Positions 1-6,889 of a stretch of 23,296 nt of DNA are shown one piece after another. A model generated the notes under the pieces. That model searched no databases. It saw only the letters and a list, made by a program, of their open reading frames with translations, and was not told the origin of the DNA. Both the position numbers and the translations under genes were made by a program. Where the stretch lies: contig JALWLR010000082.1 in assembly GCA_027084065.1 (NCBI GenBank), positions 1 through 23,296 on the forward strand. Direction: 5' to 3'. Source of the DNA: Helicobacteraceae bacterium. Lineage in GTDB: Bacteria > Campylobacterota > Campylobacteria > Campylobacterales > Sulfurimonadaceae. The stretch's first letter is position 1; every line of letters begins with the position of its first letter.

Positions 1-848
1 GGTATATCGGAGCAGACAATCGCTTTCTTTGCACTGGCGATTTCTTGAAGTGCCAGAGAAAATCCTTCAGATCTTGGTGCAATGACAAACAAATCCATTT
101 CAGCAATAAAGGCTTCTATTTTTGAGCAAACTCCTAAAAAATGAATTCTATTACCTACACCAAGTTTATCAGCTAATTTTTTAAGCTTTAGACTCTCATC
201 CGTTTCTTTGCCGGCAATATAAAGTTCATAATTTTTCAAATACACCAAAACTCTTATGATTTGATCGATTCCTTTACGTCTACTAATTCCTCCTGCAGAA
301 GCAATCGTTCCGATTTTTATCTTATTTTTATTAGCCGGTAAGCTAAGTGTAGAACCTTTTTTTGGAGTTTCTATCTGGCTAACACCATTATAAACATAAG
401 TTAATTTTTTATTATGCCATATTTCTTGATAATATGCGACGGCATCTTTAGAAAGGGTTACGACACGATCATGCTTTGATGTAACAAGATTCCATAACTT
501 AACCATCCAGAATGCTTTCAATCTTCCATATGCAAAAGTCAATTCTTCTTTAGCATAACTATGTAGTGTTGTGACTGTTTTTGATTTTTTAATTTTATTT
601 TTATGGTACCATACGTATGCATCTGCCATTATTGTATGAGAGTGGATAATGTCAAACCTGTCAAAATCAATCTCATCCCTAAAGGCAATCTTGTGTGTTG
701 GAACATTAAAATGAAGTTGTTCTCTATCGGGAGATTTGAAGTAAAACAGCTCTATCTCATGTTCATTTTGCAAAGTTTCTACAAGTTGATGCACCACCTT
801 GATTGGGCCGCTTTTTATCAAAGAGGGAACTATATAAGCTATTTTCAT
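1..848 (-). CDS. Glycosyltransferase family 4 (GT-B), C-terminus beyond window
   Basis: This is the first 282 codons of a retaining GT-B glycosyltransferase; the frame is still open at base 1. Such enzymes move a sugar from a nucleotide-sugar donor to a lipid-linked or growing glycan at the inner face of the cytoplasmic membrane. The N-terminus (MKIAYIVPSLIKSGPIKVVH) is the usual first Rossmann strand plus glycine loop. The second Rossmann domain begins near residue 190 (KIGTIASAGGISRRKG). The donor-site E-X7-E motif is E261-GFSLALQ-E269. The ATG at 848 lies 6 bases after the Stealth stop codon and follows a GAGG about 10 bases upstream, so the two genes are probably co-transcribed. The acceptor and sugar cannot be read from sequence. 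It is not an obvious PglA, PglH or PglJ copy, so I give no symbol. Confidence 0.85.
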   Translation of the reverse strand, partial: MKIAYIVPSLIKSGPIKVVHQLVETLQNEHEIELFYFKSPDREQLHFNVPTHKIAFRDEIDFDRFDIIHSHTIMADAYVWYHKNKIKKSKTVTTLHSYAKEELTFAYGRLKAFWMVKLWNLVTSKHDRVVTLSKDAVAYYQEIWHNKKLTYVYNGVSQIETPKKGSTLSLPANKNKIKIGTIASAGGISRRKGIDQIIRVLVYLKNYELYIAGKETDESLKLKKLADKLGVGNRIHFLGVCSKIEAFIAEMDLFVIAPRSEGFSLALQEIASAKKAIVCSDI

Positions 849-854
849 ATCTCA

Positions 855-1850
855 CTATACCTCAAATGCCGATTTAGTCGGCAGTATCTTTTCAAAAGCG
901 TCCCAAAGGATTTTTTTTGCTTCTAAAAAATCTTCGGATGTCTGTATATCTTCACTGTCATTAAGACATACCATAGAATACTTACCTGAAAGAATGTTTT
1001 GAGTAATCTCACCGCTACGAAGTTTTTCCATACTCATTGTTATATACTTGGTATCTTGCATTGAAATAGGAACAAATTCTCCTTTTACCAATTGCCAGTA
1101 GCGAAAAAGATACTGATTGACATCATTACAATTACGAAATTTCGAAGCGGATGTTTTTTCTAACACCTCTTTCTCTTTTAACCATATCTCTTCAAAAGTT
1201 GATTTTAAAAAAGGCTGTGGCATATGCGGATCGACAAAACCGGTAAATCTAGACCACGGAAGCAATGCGACATTTCTTAAAAGATCTTTTCCGTAAATTG
1301 GATTAAACCATTTGCCAAAATGTTGCTTAAGAAATTTTTTTTTATTAAAATGCTTATTAAGGATTTCAAGATTATTTAAGATGAAGTGCCCCACTCCGGA
1401 AGAAGAGGAAAGAGCGTTAAATATTAGAGAATCACAAGGAAGGTCATTTTGAAAAAAACGATCTTTGGTTATTGGTTTTAAAATGAAAAGATCATCATTA
1501 AAAAATACAAACTTTTCTGCAAGCTCAGGAATTCGATGTTGATTTATTTCCAATGGATGAGAATTAAAAACAGGCAAATATTTTTCTTCAATATATTCTG
1601 CATGGTTGACTATATTTATCTTTGGGTGATTTATATTAAGCCATGTCGGCAGATGTCCCCAGGTAACAAAATGAATTTTTCTTACCCATGGTGTGAAGGC
1701 CTCAAAAGCCCGAAAAATATAGCGTAAATTATTCCAGTCTCTAAATCTAATCTCACTTTTATCTCCACTATCTATTTTTGAATATTGTTTCAATTCTTCC
1801 TGCCACTTTGGATCACTACCATCTACCCAAAGCATCACAAAATCTATCAT
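855..1850 (-). CDS. Stealth-family sugar-phosphate transferase
   Basis: The product has 331 residues and is of the Stealth type, whose bacterial members include capsule hexose-1-phosphate transferases (Neisseria SacB type). These join sugars through phosphodiesters, using a nucleotide-sugar donor. Conserved region 1 is intact at residues 2-16 (IDFVMLWVDGSDPKW). Region 2 spans about 34-125, with RDWNNLRYIFRA (37-48), the NSHPLEINQHRIP stretch (96-108) and FNDD (117-120). A later block around ISMQDTKYITM fits region 4 or its neighbourhood. No membrane segment is evident, so it is probably cytosolic or peripheral. The ATG at 1850 has a strong AGGAG 6 bases upstream, and pglK ends 19 bases before. 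Being in one operon with a PglK-like flippase suggests it adds a phospho-sugar to the exported glycan. The family call is firm; donor and acceptor are unknown. Confidence 0.88.
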   Translation of the reverse strand: MIDFVMLWVDGSDPKWQEELKQYSKIDSGDKSEIRFRDWNNLRYIFRAFEAFTPWVRKIHFVTWGHLPTWLNINHPKINIVNHAEYIEEKYLPVFNSHPLEINQHRIPELAEKFVFFNDDLFILKPITKDRFFQNDLPCDSLIFNALSSSSGVGHFILNNLEILNKHFNKKKFLKQHFGKWFNPIYGKDLLRNVALLPWSRFTGFVDPHMPQPFLKSTFEEIWLKEKEVLEKTSASKFRNCNDVNQYLFRYWQLVKGEFVPISMQDTKYITMSMEKLRSGEITQNILSGKYSMVCLNDSEDIQTSEDFLEAKKILWDAFEKILPTKSAFEV

Positions 1851-1869
1851 TTTTTACTCCTACTAGCGA

Positions 1870-3576
1870 TCATCTACTTAGTGTCACTTTTTTGTCTTTC
1901 ACTTCAAAAATCTTATCACACCCATCAATAGTAGAGTGTCTATGCGCTATAATGATCAATGTTTTTTCTTCGCTAATTTTGTAGATAGTATCCATAATCT
2001 TTTCTTCCGTCTTTGTATCGAGTGCCGAGGTCGCTTCATCGAGAACCAAAACTTCCGGATTTCCATAAAGAGCGCGTGCAATGCCCACACGTTGCTTCTG
2101 CCCTCCACTAAGTTTCAATCCATTCTCTCCTACTTTAGTTTCCAATCCCTCATGCTGTGTCTTTAAAAAATCCCAAATCTCAGCCTGCTTAAGAACTTCA
2201 ATAATTCTCTTTCTATCCATCTCTTTTTCCATAGCGACATTTTCGGCAATAGTACCGTCAAATAGATATATTTGCTGTGGAATATAACCTATCTTACGTC
2301 TCCATGAAATGAGATTTTTATCGTTAAGCAGTGTGCTGTCTACTCGGATCTCCCCATTTTGAGGTCGATAAAGTCCTATAATTATATCTACCAATGTACT
2401 TTTCCCTTCTCCACTTTTCCCAATAAAAGCGACCTTCTCTCCTTTATAAATTTCTAACGATACATCTTGGAGAATGATTTTATTGGGTTTATAGGAAAAC
2501 GAAACATTCTTTACCTCGATAATTCGTTTAAATTCAACAGGTTCATTCCCAAGCTCTTCTCTGCTAGCCATTATTTCATTATATACTATATCTAGTGATT
2601 TTAGATGAAATGCTATAGTGTTATATCCTCCCAGTATTCTATGAAATGAAGGGAGTAATCTATACATTCCCAAAACAAAAATAGACAAAGTACCAAAAAA
2701 AACGGATATATCTTTATGTGTTGAATATACAAAGTAAGTAACAACCATCACAACAATGGAAAAACCGATTGCCTCAAGCAATAATCTTGGCAAATTAGAA
2801 AAGGTGTCATTTAAAATAAAAGTCTTAGTATAAACTGATCCAACCTGAGAAAACTTGTCTGTAATTTTATCTATTTCATGATGAAGCTTGATAATTTTAA
2901 AATTCCCAAATGTCGCTTGAATCAATCTATAGAACTCTTTCTCTTTTTTTGCTCGCTCTTTTCCAAGGTAGCGAATATATTTTGAAACAGTTTTGATGAG
3001 TAAAAGTCCGATTAAAACTAAAATAATCGTCAAGGTAATTGCAATTTTCCAATTGACATACAATAAAATTGTATAAATCAGTATAATAACAAAAACCTCA
3101 CTAAGCATAAATAAAAAAGCTGTGAGCAAGTCGGTAAAATTATTTACTTCACTTACAATCGTCTTTACCATTTCCGAGCTGTTACGCTCTATGAAATTTC
3201 TATAAGGCATAAGTAAATAACCTCGAAAAATTCTATGCGCTATAGAGTAGAATCTTCCTTTAGAAAAGCGCGCCAATAAATAAACATATCCTAAATTGGC
3301 CACGGCTCTAAAAAGATAATAAAAAGATAAAATCAAACCAAAAACAACTATAAAATCTATCTCGTTTTTAAAATGAAAATAATCATATGCTCTTTGTAGA
3401 TACTGATATTGATGAATTTTTGAAAAGTCACTTGCTATCGACACAAATGGCATAATAGCTGATATTCCTACAGTTTCGATAATAGATACAAGAAGAGAAA
3501 AAGCAAATAGAATCAGTAAGAAGCGCTTATCATTCTGAGTCAATATTTTATTTAATTTATTGAAAAAAGATTTCAT
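1870..3576 (-). CDS. pglK: PglK-like ABC transporter, lipid-linked oligosaccharide flippase
   Basis: This 568-residue half-ABC exporter has the transmembrane domain at about 17-330 and the nucleotide-binding domain at about 350-568. ATPase motifs are complete: Walker A GKSGEGKST (386-394), Q-loop YIPQQ (431-435), signature LSGGQ (489-493), Walker B VLVLDE (509-514) and H545. Length and local sequence match Campylobacter PglK closely: the N-terminal IIETVGIS...MPF, LARFSKGR (101-108), YRLLPS (305-310), SLDI (327-330) and YIPQQIYLF. PglK flips the undecaprenyl-diphosphate-linked N-glycan precursor to the periplasm. The alternative is an MsbA-like lipid A exporter, but the specific matches and the neighbouring transferases favour PglK. 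The ATG at 3576 has only a weak AGAAAG upstream. No oligosaccharyltransferase (PglB) is visible in this window, so the final use of the glycan is inferred. Confidence 0.82.
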   Translation of the reverse strand: MKSFFNKLNKILTQNDKRFLLILFAFSLLVSIIETVGISAIMPFVSIASDFSKIHQYQYLQRAYDYFHFKNEIDFIVVFGLILSFYYLFRAVANLGYVYLLARFSKGRFYSIAHRIFRGYLLMPYRNFIERNSSEMVKTIVSEVNNFTDLLTAFLFMLSEVFVIILIYTILLYVNWKIAITLTIILVLIGLLLIKTVSKYIRYLGKERAKKEKEFYRLIQATFGNFKIIKLHHEIDKITDKFSQVGSVYTKTFILNDTFSNLPRLLLEAIGFSIVVMVVTYFVYSTHKDISVFFGTLSIFVLGMYRLLPSFHRILGGYNTIAFHLKSLDIVYNEIMASREELGNEPVEFKRIIEVKNVSFSYKPNKIILQDVSLEIYKGEKVAFIGKSGEGKSTLVDIIIGLYRPQNGEIRVDSTLLNDKNLISWRRKIGYIPQQIYLFDGTIAENVAMEKEMDRKRIIEVLKQAEIWDFLKTQHEGLETKVGENGLKLSGGQKQRVGIARALYGNPEVLVLDEATSALDTKTEEKIMDTIYKISEEKTLIIIAHRHSTIDGCDKIFEVKDKKVTLSR

Positions 3577-3667
3577 GCCACACTTTCTAAAAGTTTATTA
3601 ATGTATGATGTAAAAATATGAAAATTTTTGAAATATTCTATGTATTCTGCTTTAGAAAATTGAAAGA

Positions 3668-3673
3668 ATTATA
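3668..3673 (-). promoter_or_regulatory. Putative -10 box for the pglK operon
   Basis: The minus strand reads TATAAT here, in the 151-base gap between galU and pglK and about 90 bases upstream of the pglK ATG. No good TTGACA is present upstream; the surroundings are T-rich, which is usual for sigma-70 promoters in Campylobacterota. It would let pglK, the Stealth gene and the glycosyltransferase be transcribed apart from galU. I see no other feature in the gap. Confidence 0.4.
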
Positions 3674-3727
3674 TGCCATAATAGATAAAAGAATAAAAAT
3701 TTCTAATCACATTCTATAAATCATTTT

Positions 3728-4564
3728 CTATTTTTTTCTATTTTCCAGCTCATAAAAATAATTCGTAGCCTCTACGAAGCCATCTACACTTCCACAGTCA
3801 AAACGACGACCAATAAACTTGTATGCTAGCACTTTTTCCTCTTTCGCCAGATGCAAAAGTGCATCGGTTATTTGCACTTCTCCACCTTTTCCCGGAGGTG
3901 TCGTACGGAGTACGTCAAAAATTTCCGGAAGAAGTATATAACGTCCAATAATGGCCAAATTACTCGGTGCTTCTTTGGGGTCCGGTTTTTCAACCATATC
4001 AGTTACACGGTAAAGCCCTTTTTGTATCTCTTCTCCGGCGATTACACCGTATTTATGGGTTTCCTCTTTTGGAACCTCTTCAATGGCGACGATGCAATGT
4101 TGCGGAAACTTTTCTGAAAGAGCGACCATTTGAGATAAAACGCCCTCATTTTTGTTCTCACAAAGATCATCCGCCAAAATAACGGCAAAAGGCTCTTCGC
4201 CTATCAACGTTTCACCGGTCAAAATGGCATGTCCAAGCCCTTTCATCTCTCTTTGTCTGGTATAGGAGAATGTACACTGTTCGATGACTTGTCTAATCTC
4301 TTTTAAAAAATGCTCTTTGGATGTCCCTTTTATTTGATGTTCCAGTTCATAGGAAATATCGAAATGATCCTCAATCGCTCGTTTCCCGCGACCGGTCACT
4401 ATAGCCATCGTGTCACATCCTGCTTCTATGGCTTCTTCGACACCATACTGAAGCAAAGGTTTTGTAAGAACAGGCAGCATCTCTTTTGGAATCGCCTTTG
4501 TAGCAGGTAAAAAACGTGTCCCATACCCTGCTGCAGGAAATAGACACTTGCGTATTTTTTTCAT
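3728..4564 (-). CDS. galU: UTP--glucose-1-phosphate uridylyltransferase
   Basis: GalU makes UDP-glucose from UTP and glucose-1-phosphate in the cytosol, feeding surface polysaccharide and glycan synthesis. The product has 278 residues, normal for the family. The nucleotide-binding loop is at residues 9-32 (FPAAGYGTRFLP...KEMLPV), the metal-binding aspartate region at ILADDL (129-134), the VEKP motif at 191-194, GGEVQITDAL at 227-236 and RRFDCGS at 253-259. The ATG at 4564 opens MKKIRKCLFP, the normal family start. It lies 152 bases upstream of pglK in the same direction and probably supplies UDP-glucose (and, with an epimerase not seen here, UDP-galactose) to the transferases downstream. The assignment is secure; paralogues elsewhere cannot be excluded. 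Confidence 0.97.
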   Translation of the reverse strand: MKKIRKCLFPAAGYGTRFLPATKAIPKEMLPVLTKPLLQYGVEEAIEAGCDTMAIVTGRGKRAIEDHFDISYELEHQIKGTSKEHFLKEIRQVIEQCTFSYTRQREMKGLGHAILTGETLIGEEPFAVILADDLCENKNEGVLSQMVALSEKFPQHCIVAIEEVPKEETHKYGVIAGEEIQKGLYRVTDMVEKPDPKEAPSNLAIIGRYILLPEIFDVLRTTPPGKGGEVQITDALLHLAKEEKVLAYKFIGRRFDCGSVDGFVEATNYFYELENRKK

Positions 4565-4599
4565 CTGTGCACTCTATCCGTCATATGAATTTTGCATGT

Positions 4600-4605
4600 A
4601 TTTTA
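4600..4605 (-). promoter_or_regulatory. Putative extended -10 box of galU
   Basis: The minus strand reads TATGGTAAAAT, an extended -10 (TG, one base, TAAAAT), 35 bases upstream of the galU ATG. It lies in the divergent gap shared with the tRNA promoter on the other strand. No -35 is obvious. Confidence 0.45.
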
Positions 4606-4665
4606 CCATAAAAAAGTACCGAAATTTCTAAATACATTTTTAAGCTTTTTTTCAACTTACAGTGA

Positions 4666-4671
4666 TATAAT
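4666..4671 (+). promoter_or_regulatory. Promoter -10 box of the tRNA cluster
   Basis: A perfect TATAAT (within GTGATATAATTTC) follows a T-rich tract at 4646-4652 and lies 37 bases before the first tRNA-Gln. Position and quality fit the promoter for the three tRNA genes and perhaps the 35-codon ORF after them. A canonical -35 is not seen. Confidence 0.65.
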
Positions 4672-4707
4672 TTCAGCACAAATTTAAACGCTTCTTTGCG
4701 TCTAAAT

Positions 4708-4782
4708 TGGGGTATCGCCAAGTGGTAAGGCAACTGGTTTTGGTCCAGTCACTCGGGGGTTCGAGTCCCTCTACCCCATCCA
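4708..4782 (+). tRNA. tRNA-Gln (anticodon TTG), copy 1
   Basis: A 75-nt cloverleaf: acceptor arm TGGGGTA (4708-4714) pairs with TACCCCA (4772-4778). The anticodon stem is CTGG/CCAG around loop TTTTGGT, giving anticodon TTG. The T-arm carries GTTCGAGTC, and CCA is encoded at 4780-4782. It is identical in all 75 bases to the copy at 4880-4954. Confidence 0.97.
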
Positions 4783-4790
4783 TTCTATAT

Positions 4791-4867
<77 letters not shown>

Positions 4868-4879
4868 ATCTTCACATAC

Positions 4880-4954
4880 TGGGGTATCGCCAAGTGGTAA
4901 GGCAACTGGTTTTGGTCCAGTCACTCGGGGGTTCGAGTCCCTCTACCCCATCCA
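4880..4954 (+). tRNA. tRNA-Gln (anticodon TTG), copy 2
   Basis: Base-for-base identical to the tRNA-Gln at 4708-4782: same acceptor stem, TTG anticodon and encoded CCA. The two copies form 75-bp direct repeats 172 bases apart (start to start), enclosing the initiator tRNA. Confidence 0.97.
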
Positions 4955-4979
4955 CTCCATAAAAAACGGAAATCATTAC

Positions 4980-5087
4980 ATGCAAGACAATTTAGATGCT
5001 ACTACAATTTTTGTTCGAACAGCTGTTTTCCTAGTTGTTCTCGCACTTTTTTTCTTTATTCTTAAAAGTGACAAAAAGAAGAGTTAA
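4980..5087 (+). CDS. Small single-span membrane peptide (35 aa), hypothetical
   Basis: This short ORF begins with ATG at 4980, 25 bases after the last tRNA. It encodes 35 residues: a short acidic N-terminus (MQDNLDATT), one hydrophobic span at about residues 10-28 (VRTAVFLVVLALFFFIL) and a lysine-rich tail (KSDKKKS). By the positive-inside rule the tail should be cytoplasmic. A weak GGA about 10 bases upstream may serve as ribosome site. It is the only protein gene on the plus strand here and would be expressed from the tRNA promoter. Its TAA (5085-5087) shares the TTAA at 5084-5087 with the stop of the convergent reductase gene. I do not recognise a family. The clean hydrophobic/basic pattern and the terminator-like hairpin right after the stop support a real gene, but a chance ORF remains possible. 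Confidence 0.6.
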   Translation: MQDNLDATTIFVRTAVFLVVLALFFFILKSDKKKS

Positions 5088-6796
5088 CGAAAACTCGTTC
5101 TTTTTATGGGCGGTTTATACTTTGGATCTTTTCCTTCTATTGTCCATAACTCTTTTGCCTTTGCACTCAATGTTTTGAAAAAGTCATCCTCAATCAACTC
5201 AAAATCTGGAAAAGTCTCTTTTAAAAGCTTTTTTTCTTCCTCTATCGTCAATACTTTTTCAAAAATCGGAAGCGGCACTTTCGTACCTCTTTCCAGGTTT
5301 GCAATATGCCATAATCCCAAAAAACGCTCACTGTAAAAACGAAGCACCCGCGCACTGTACTCTTCAAAATCTTTCAGTCCCTGTGCAGCATAAAGATCGA
5401 TAATAAGCGTTACAACACTTTTAAGGTGTGGAAAAGGAACCATAGAAAAGAGTTCTCTTGATACACTCTTACCATATGTGTGTTCTGCACCGAGAAAAAT
5501 ACGACATCCCCCTTCAACATCCCCAAAATTGTTCGTTTTGAGTCCTATTAGCCCTATATCGGTATGCCTGTGTCGTCCACATCCTTTAGCACATCCGCTA
5601 AAACCGACATAAATAGAGTGCTTTTCAATCAGCTCTAGCGGTAGGTATTTCGTGTCGCCTTTAATACTCCACACCGCATAAGGACAAAGGTTACCGGCAC
5701 ATGCAACAACGGTGGAACTGTTTGCCTTTGAGCTAAAAGGTACACTTGAAGTCTCTAACCCTATGATGTAGATATTCTGATCCATTCCAAAGCGAATTTG
5801 CGCTTCATGCTCTTTGGCAAACTCCGCTATCATAAGCATCTCGTTTGTATCCAATTTACCAAAATCGGTCTGATAGCAGTAGGCGTACTGTCCGTTTCGA
5901 AGCTGTACATACTCTCTAAATCCACCCTTTTGAAGTAAAAGTTCTCCAGCATTTTCGAACTCTCTACCATAGTACTCGGCTATGAGAGATTTCAGCGTCC
6001 CCATACCATGTTCTTCTATAAAATAAAATAGTCGTGTTTTACTTCTGGAGTATCGTGAGCCATGATTGTAAAAAGTTTCTAAAAAAGCCTTGTAAAAAGG
6101 TAGAAGCTCATCCTCTTGCAAAAAGATGTCGGCATCTTGTGCGGTTTCGGTATTTTTCCCGCCCATATACACATTAAAACCATAAAATCCATTCTTCTTC
6201 GCCAATGCAAAATAGATGTCGTTTGCAAAAAAGGAGGTTACGTTTGTCTCATTACCGGAAATACCTATCGATACCCGTCTTGGCAACATACCGACATATT
6301 TTGGATTTTGGATTATGTACTCCTGCATCTGCCGAATGAAGGGGTAGCACTCAATTCGAGAGTCTTCAAGTAACCCATCGTAAACATCTGTCACGATATT
6401 GCGAACATTATCGCCAAAACTCTGCCACGTCGTCAAACTTGAGAGTGCATTGACCTTTTTCCATATTTCCAGTACATCGTCGGCATAGACATCATGCAGC
6501 TGAATGCCGCAACGAGCCGTAAGAATGATACTTAGGTCATACTCCTTGACAATCTCTGCCAAAGCTATAAAGTCTTCAAGCTCTATGCGTCCACCGGCAA
6601 CGCGAATGCGTATGGTAAATTCATCTTCCAAAAATTCGGTATTGAAAATACCGAAATCCTGCAGATAGTATCTGTCTCCCTCTCCAAGATTCTCAAAATC
6701 AAGTGTTTCGAACTCTTTTAAATAATACTCGTATGGTTTCAAACGGGCTTTGTAGGTTTCTCTTTTATTGAGTTTTTTCTCTTTGAGGGATTCCAT
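5084..6796 (-). CDS. Siroheme/4Fe-4S nitrite or sulfite reductase (hemoprotein subunit)
   Basis: The 570-residue product has the two-repeat layout of assimilatory nitrite and sulfite reductases, which carry out a six-electron reduction of nitrite to ammonia or sulfite to sulfide. A ferredoxin-like half domain spans about 50-125 (RIRVAGGR at 63-70; TARCGIQLH at 93-101) and the siroheme-domain signatures are GDNVRNI (128-134) and LPRRVSIGISG (171-181). The second repeat holds the cluster ligands C366, C371, C402 and C406. The second pair is the usual C-X3-C (GCAKGC); the first is C-X4-C (CAGNLC) where the family normally has C-X5-C. There is no flavin domain, so electrons probably come from ferredoxin. 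The ATG at 6796 follows AAAGG at good spacing. Nitrite versus sulfite cannot be decided, as no nitrate- or sulfate-assimilation genes adjoin it. Confidence 0.87.
   Translation of the reverse strand: MESLKEKKLNKRETYKARLKPYEYYLKEFETLDFENLGEGDRYYLQDFGIFNTEFLEDEFTIRIRVAGGRIELEDFIALAEIVKEYDLSIILTARCGIQLHDVYADDVLEIWKKVNALSSLTTWQSFGDNVRNIVTDVYDGLLEDSRIECYPFIRQMQEYIIQNPKYVGMLPRRVSIGISGNETNVTSFFANDIYFALAKKNGFYGFNVYMGGKNTETAQDADIFLQEDELLPFYKAFLETFYNHGSRYSRSKTRLFYFIEEHGMGTLKSLIAEYYGREFENAGELLLQKGGFREYVQLRNGQYAYCYQTDFGKLDTNEMLMIAEFAKEHEAQIRFGMDQNIYIIGLETSSVPFSSKANSSTVVACAGNLCPYAVWSIKGDTKYLPLELIEKHSIYVGFSGCAKGCGRHRHTDIGLIGLKTNNFGDVEGGCRIFLGAEHTYGKSVSRELFSMVPFPHLKSVVTLIIDLYAAQGLKDFEEYSARVLRFYSERFLGLWHIANLERGTKVPLPIFEKVLTIEEEKKLLKETFPDFELIEDDFFKTLSAKAKELWTIEGKDPKYKPPIKRTSFR
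5086..5105 (+). terminator. Putative intrinsic terminator of the tRNA/35-aa ORF unit
   Basis: AACGA (5086-5090) and TCGTT (5095-5099) can form a five-pair hairpin with a four-base loop, followed by C and five T. It begins inside the stop codon of the 35-codon ORF and lies within the 3' end of the convergent reductase gene. The stem is short and AT-rich, so support is moderate. Confidence 0.42.
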
Positions 6797-6825
6797 TTAT
6801 TTCTACCTTTTTATATAATTTTAGC

Positions 6826-6831
6826 ATTATA
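6826..6831 (-). promoter_or_regulatory. Putative -10 box of the nitrite/sulfite reductase gene
   Basis: The minus strand reads GAGTATAATGC, a perfect TATAAT ending about 30 bases before the reductase ATG, in the 93-base gap after the GGDEF-EAL gene. No clear -35. It implies separate transcription from the signalling operon upstream. Nothing else stands out in the gap. Confidence 0.5.
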
Positions 6832-6889
6832 CTCTCTTTACAAAGTGAAACTATAAAATAAAAACAGAAACAAAAAGTCTCAAAAAAAT

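Noticed and set aside
603..926. A 107-codon plus-strand ORF at the left end
   Set aside because: It is a shadow of the glycosyltransferase and Stealth genes on the other strand, has no ribosome site and shows no protein-like pattern.
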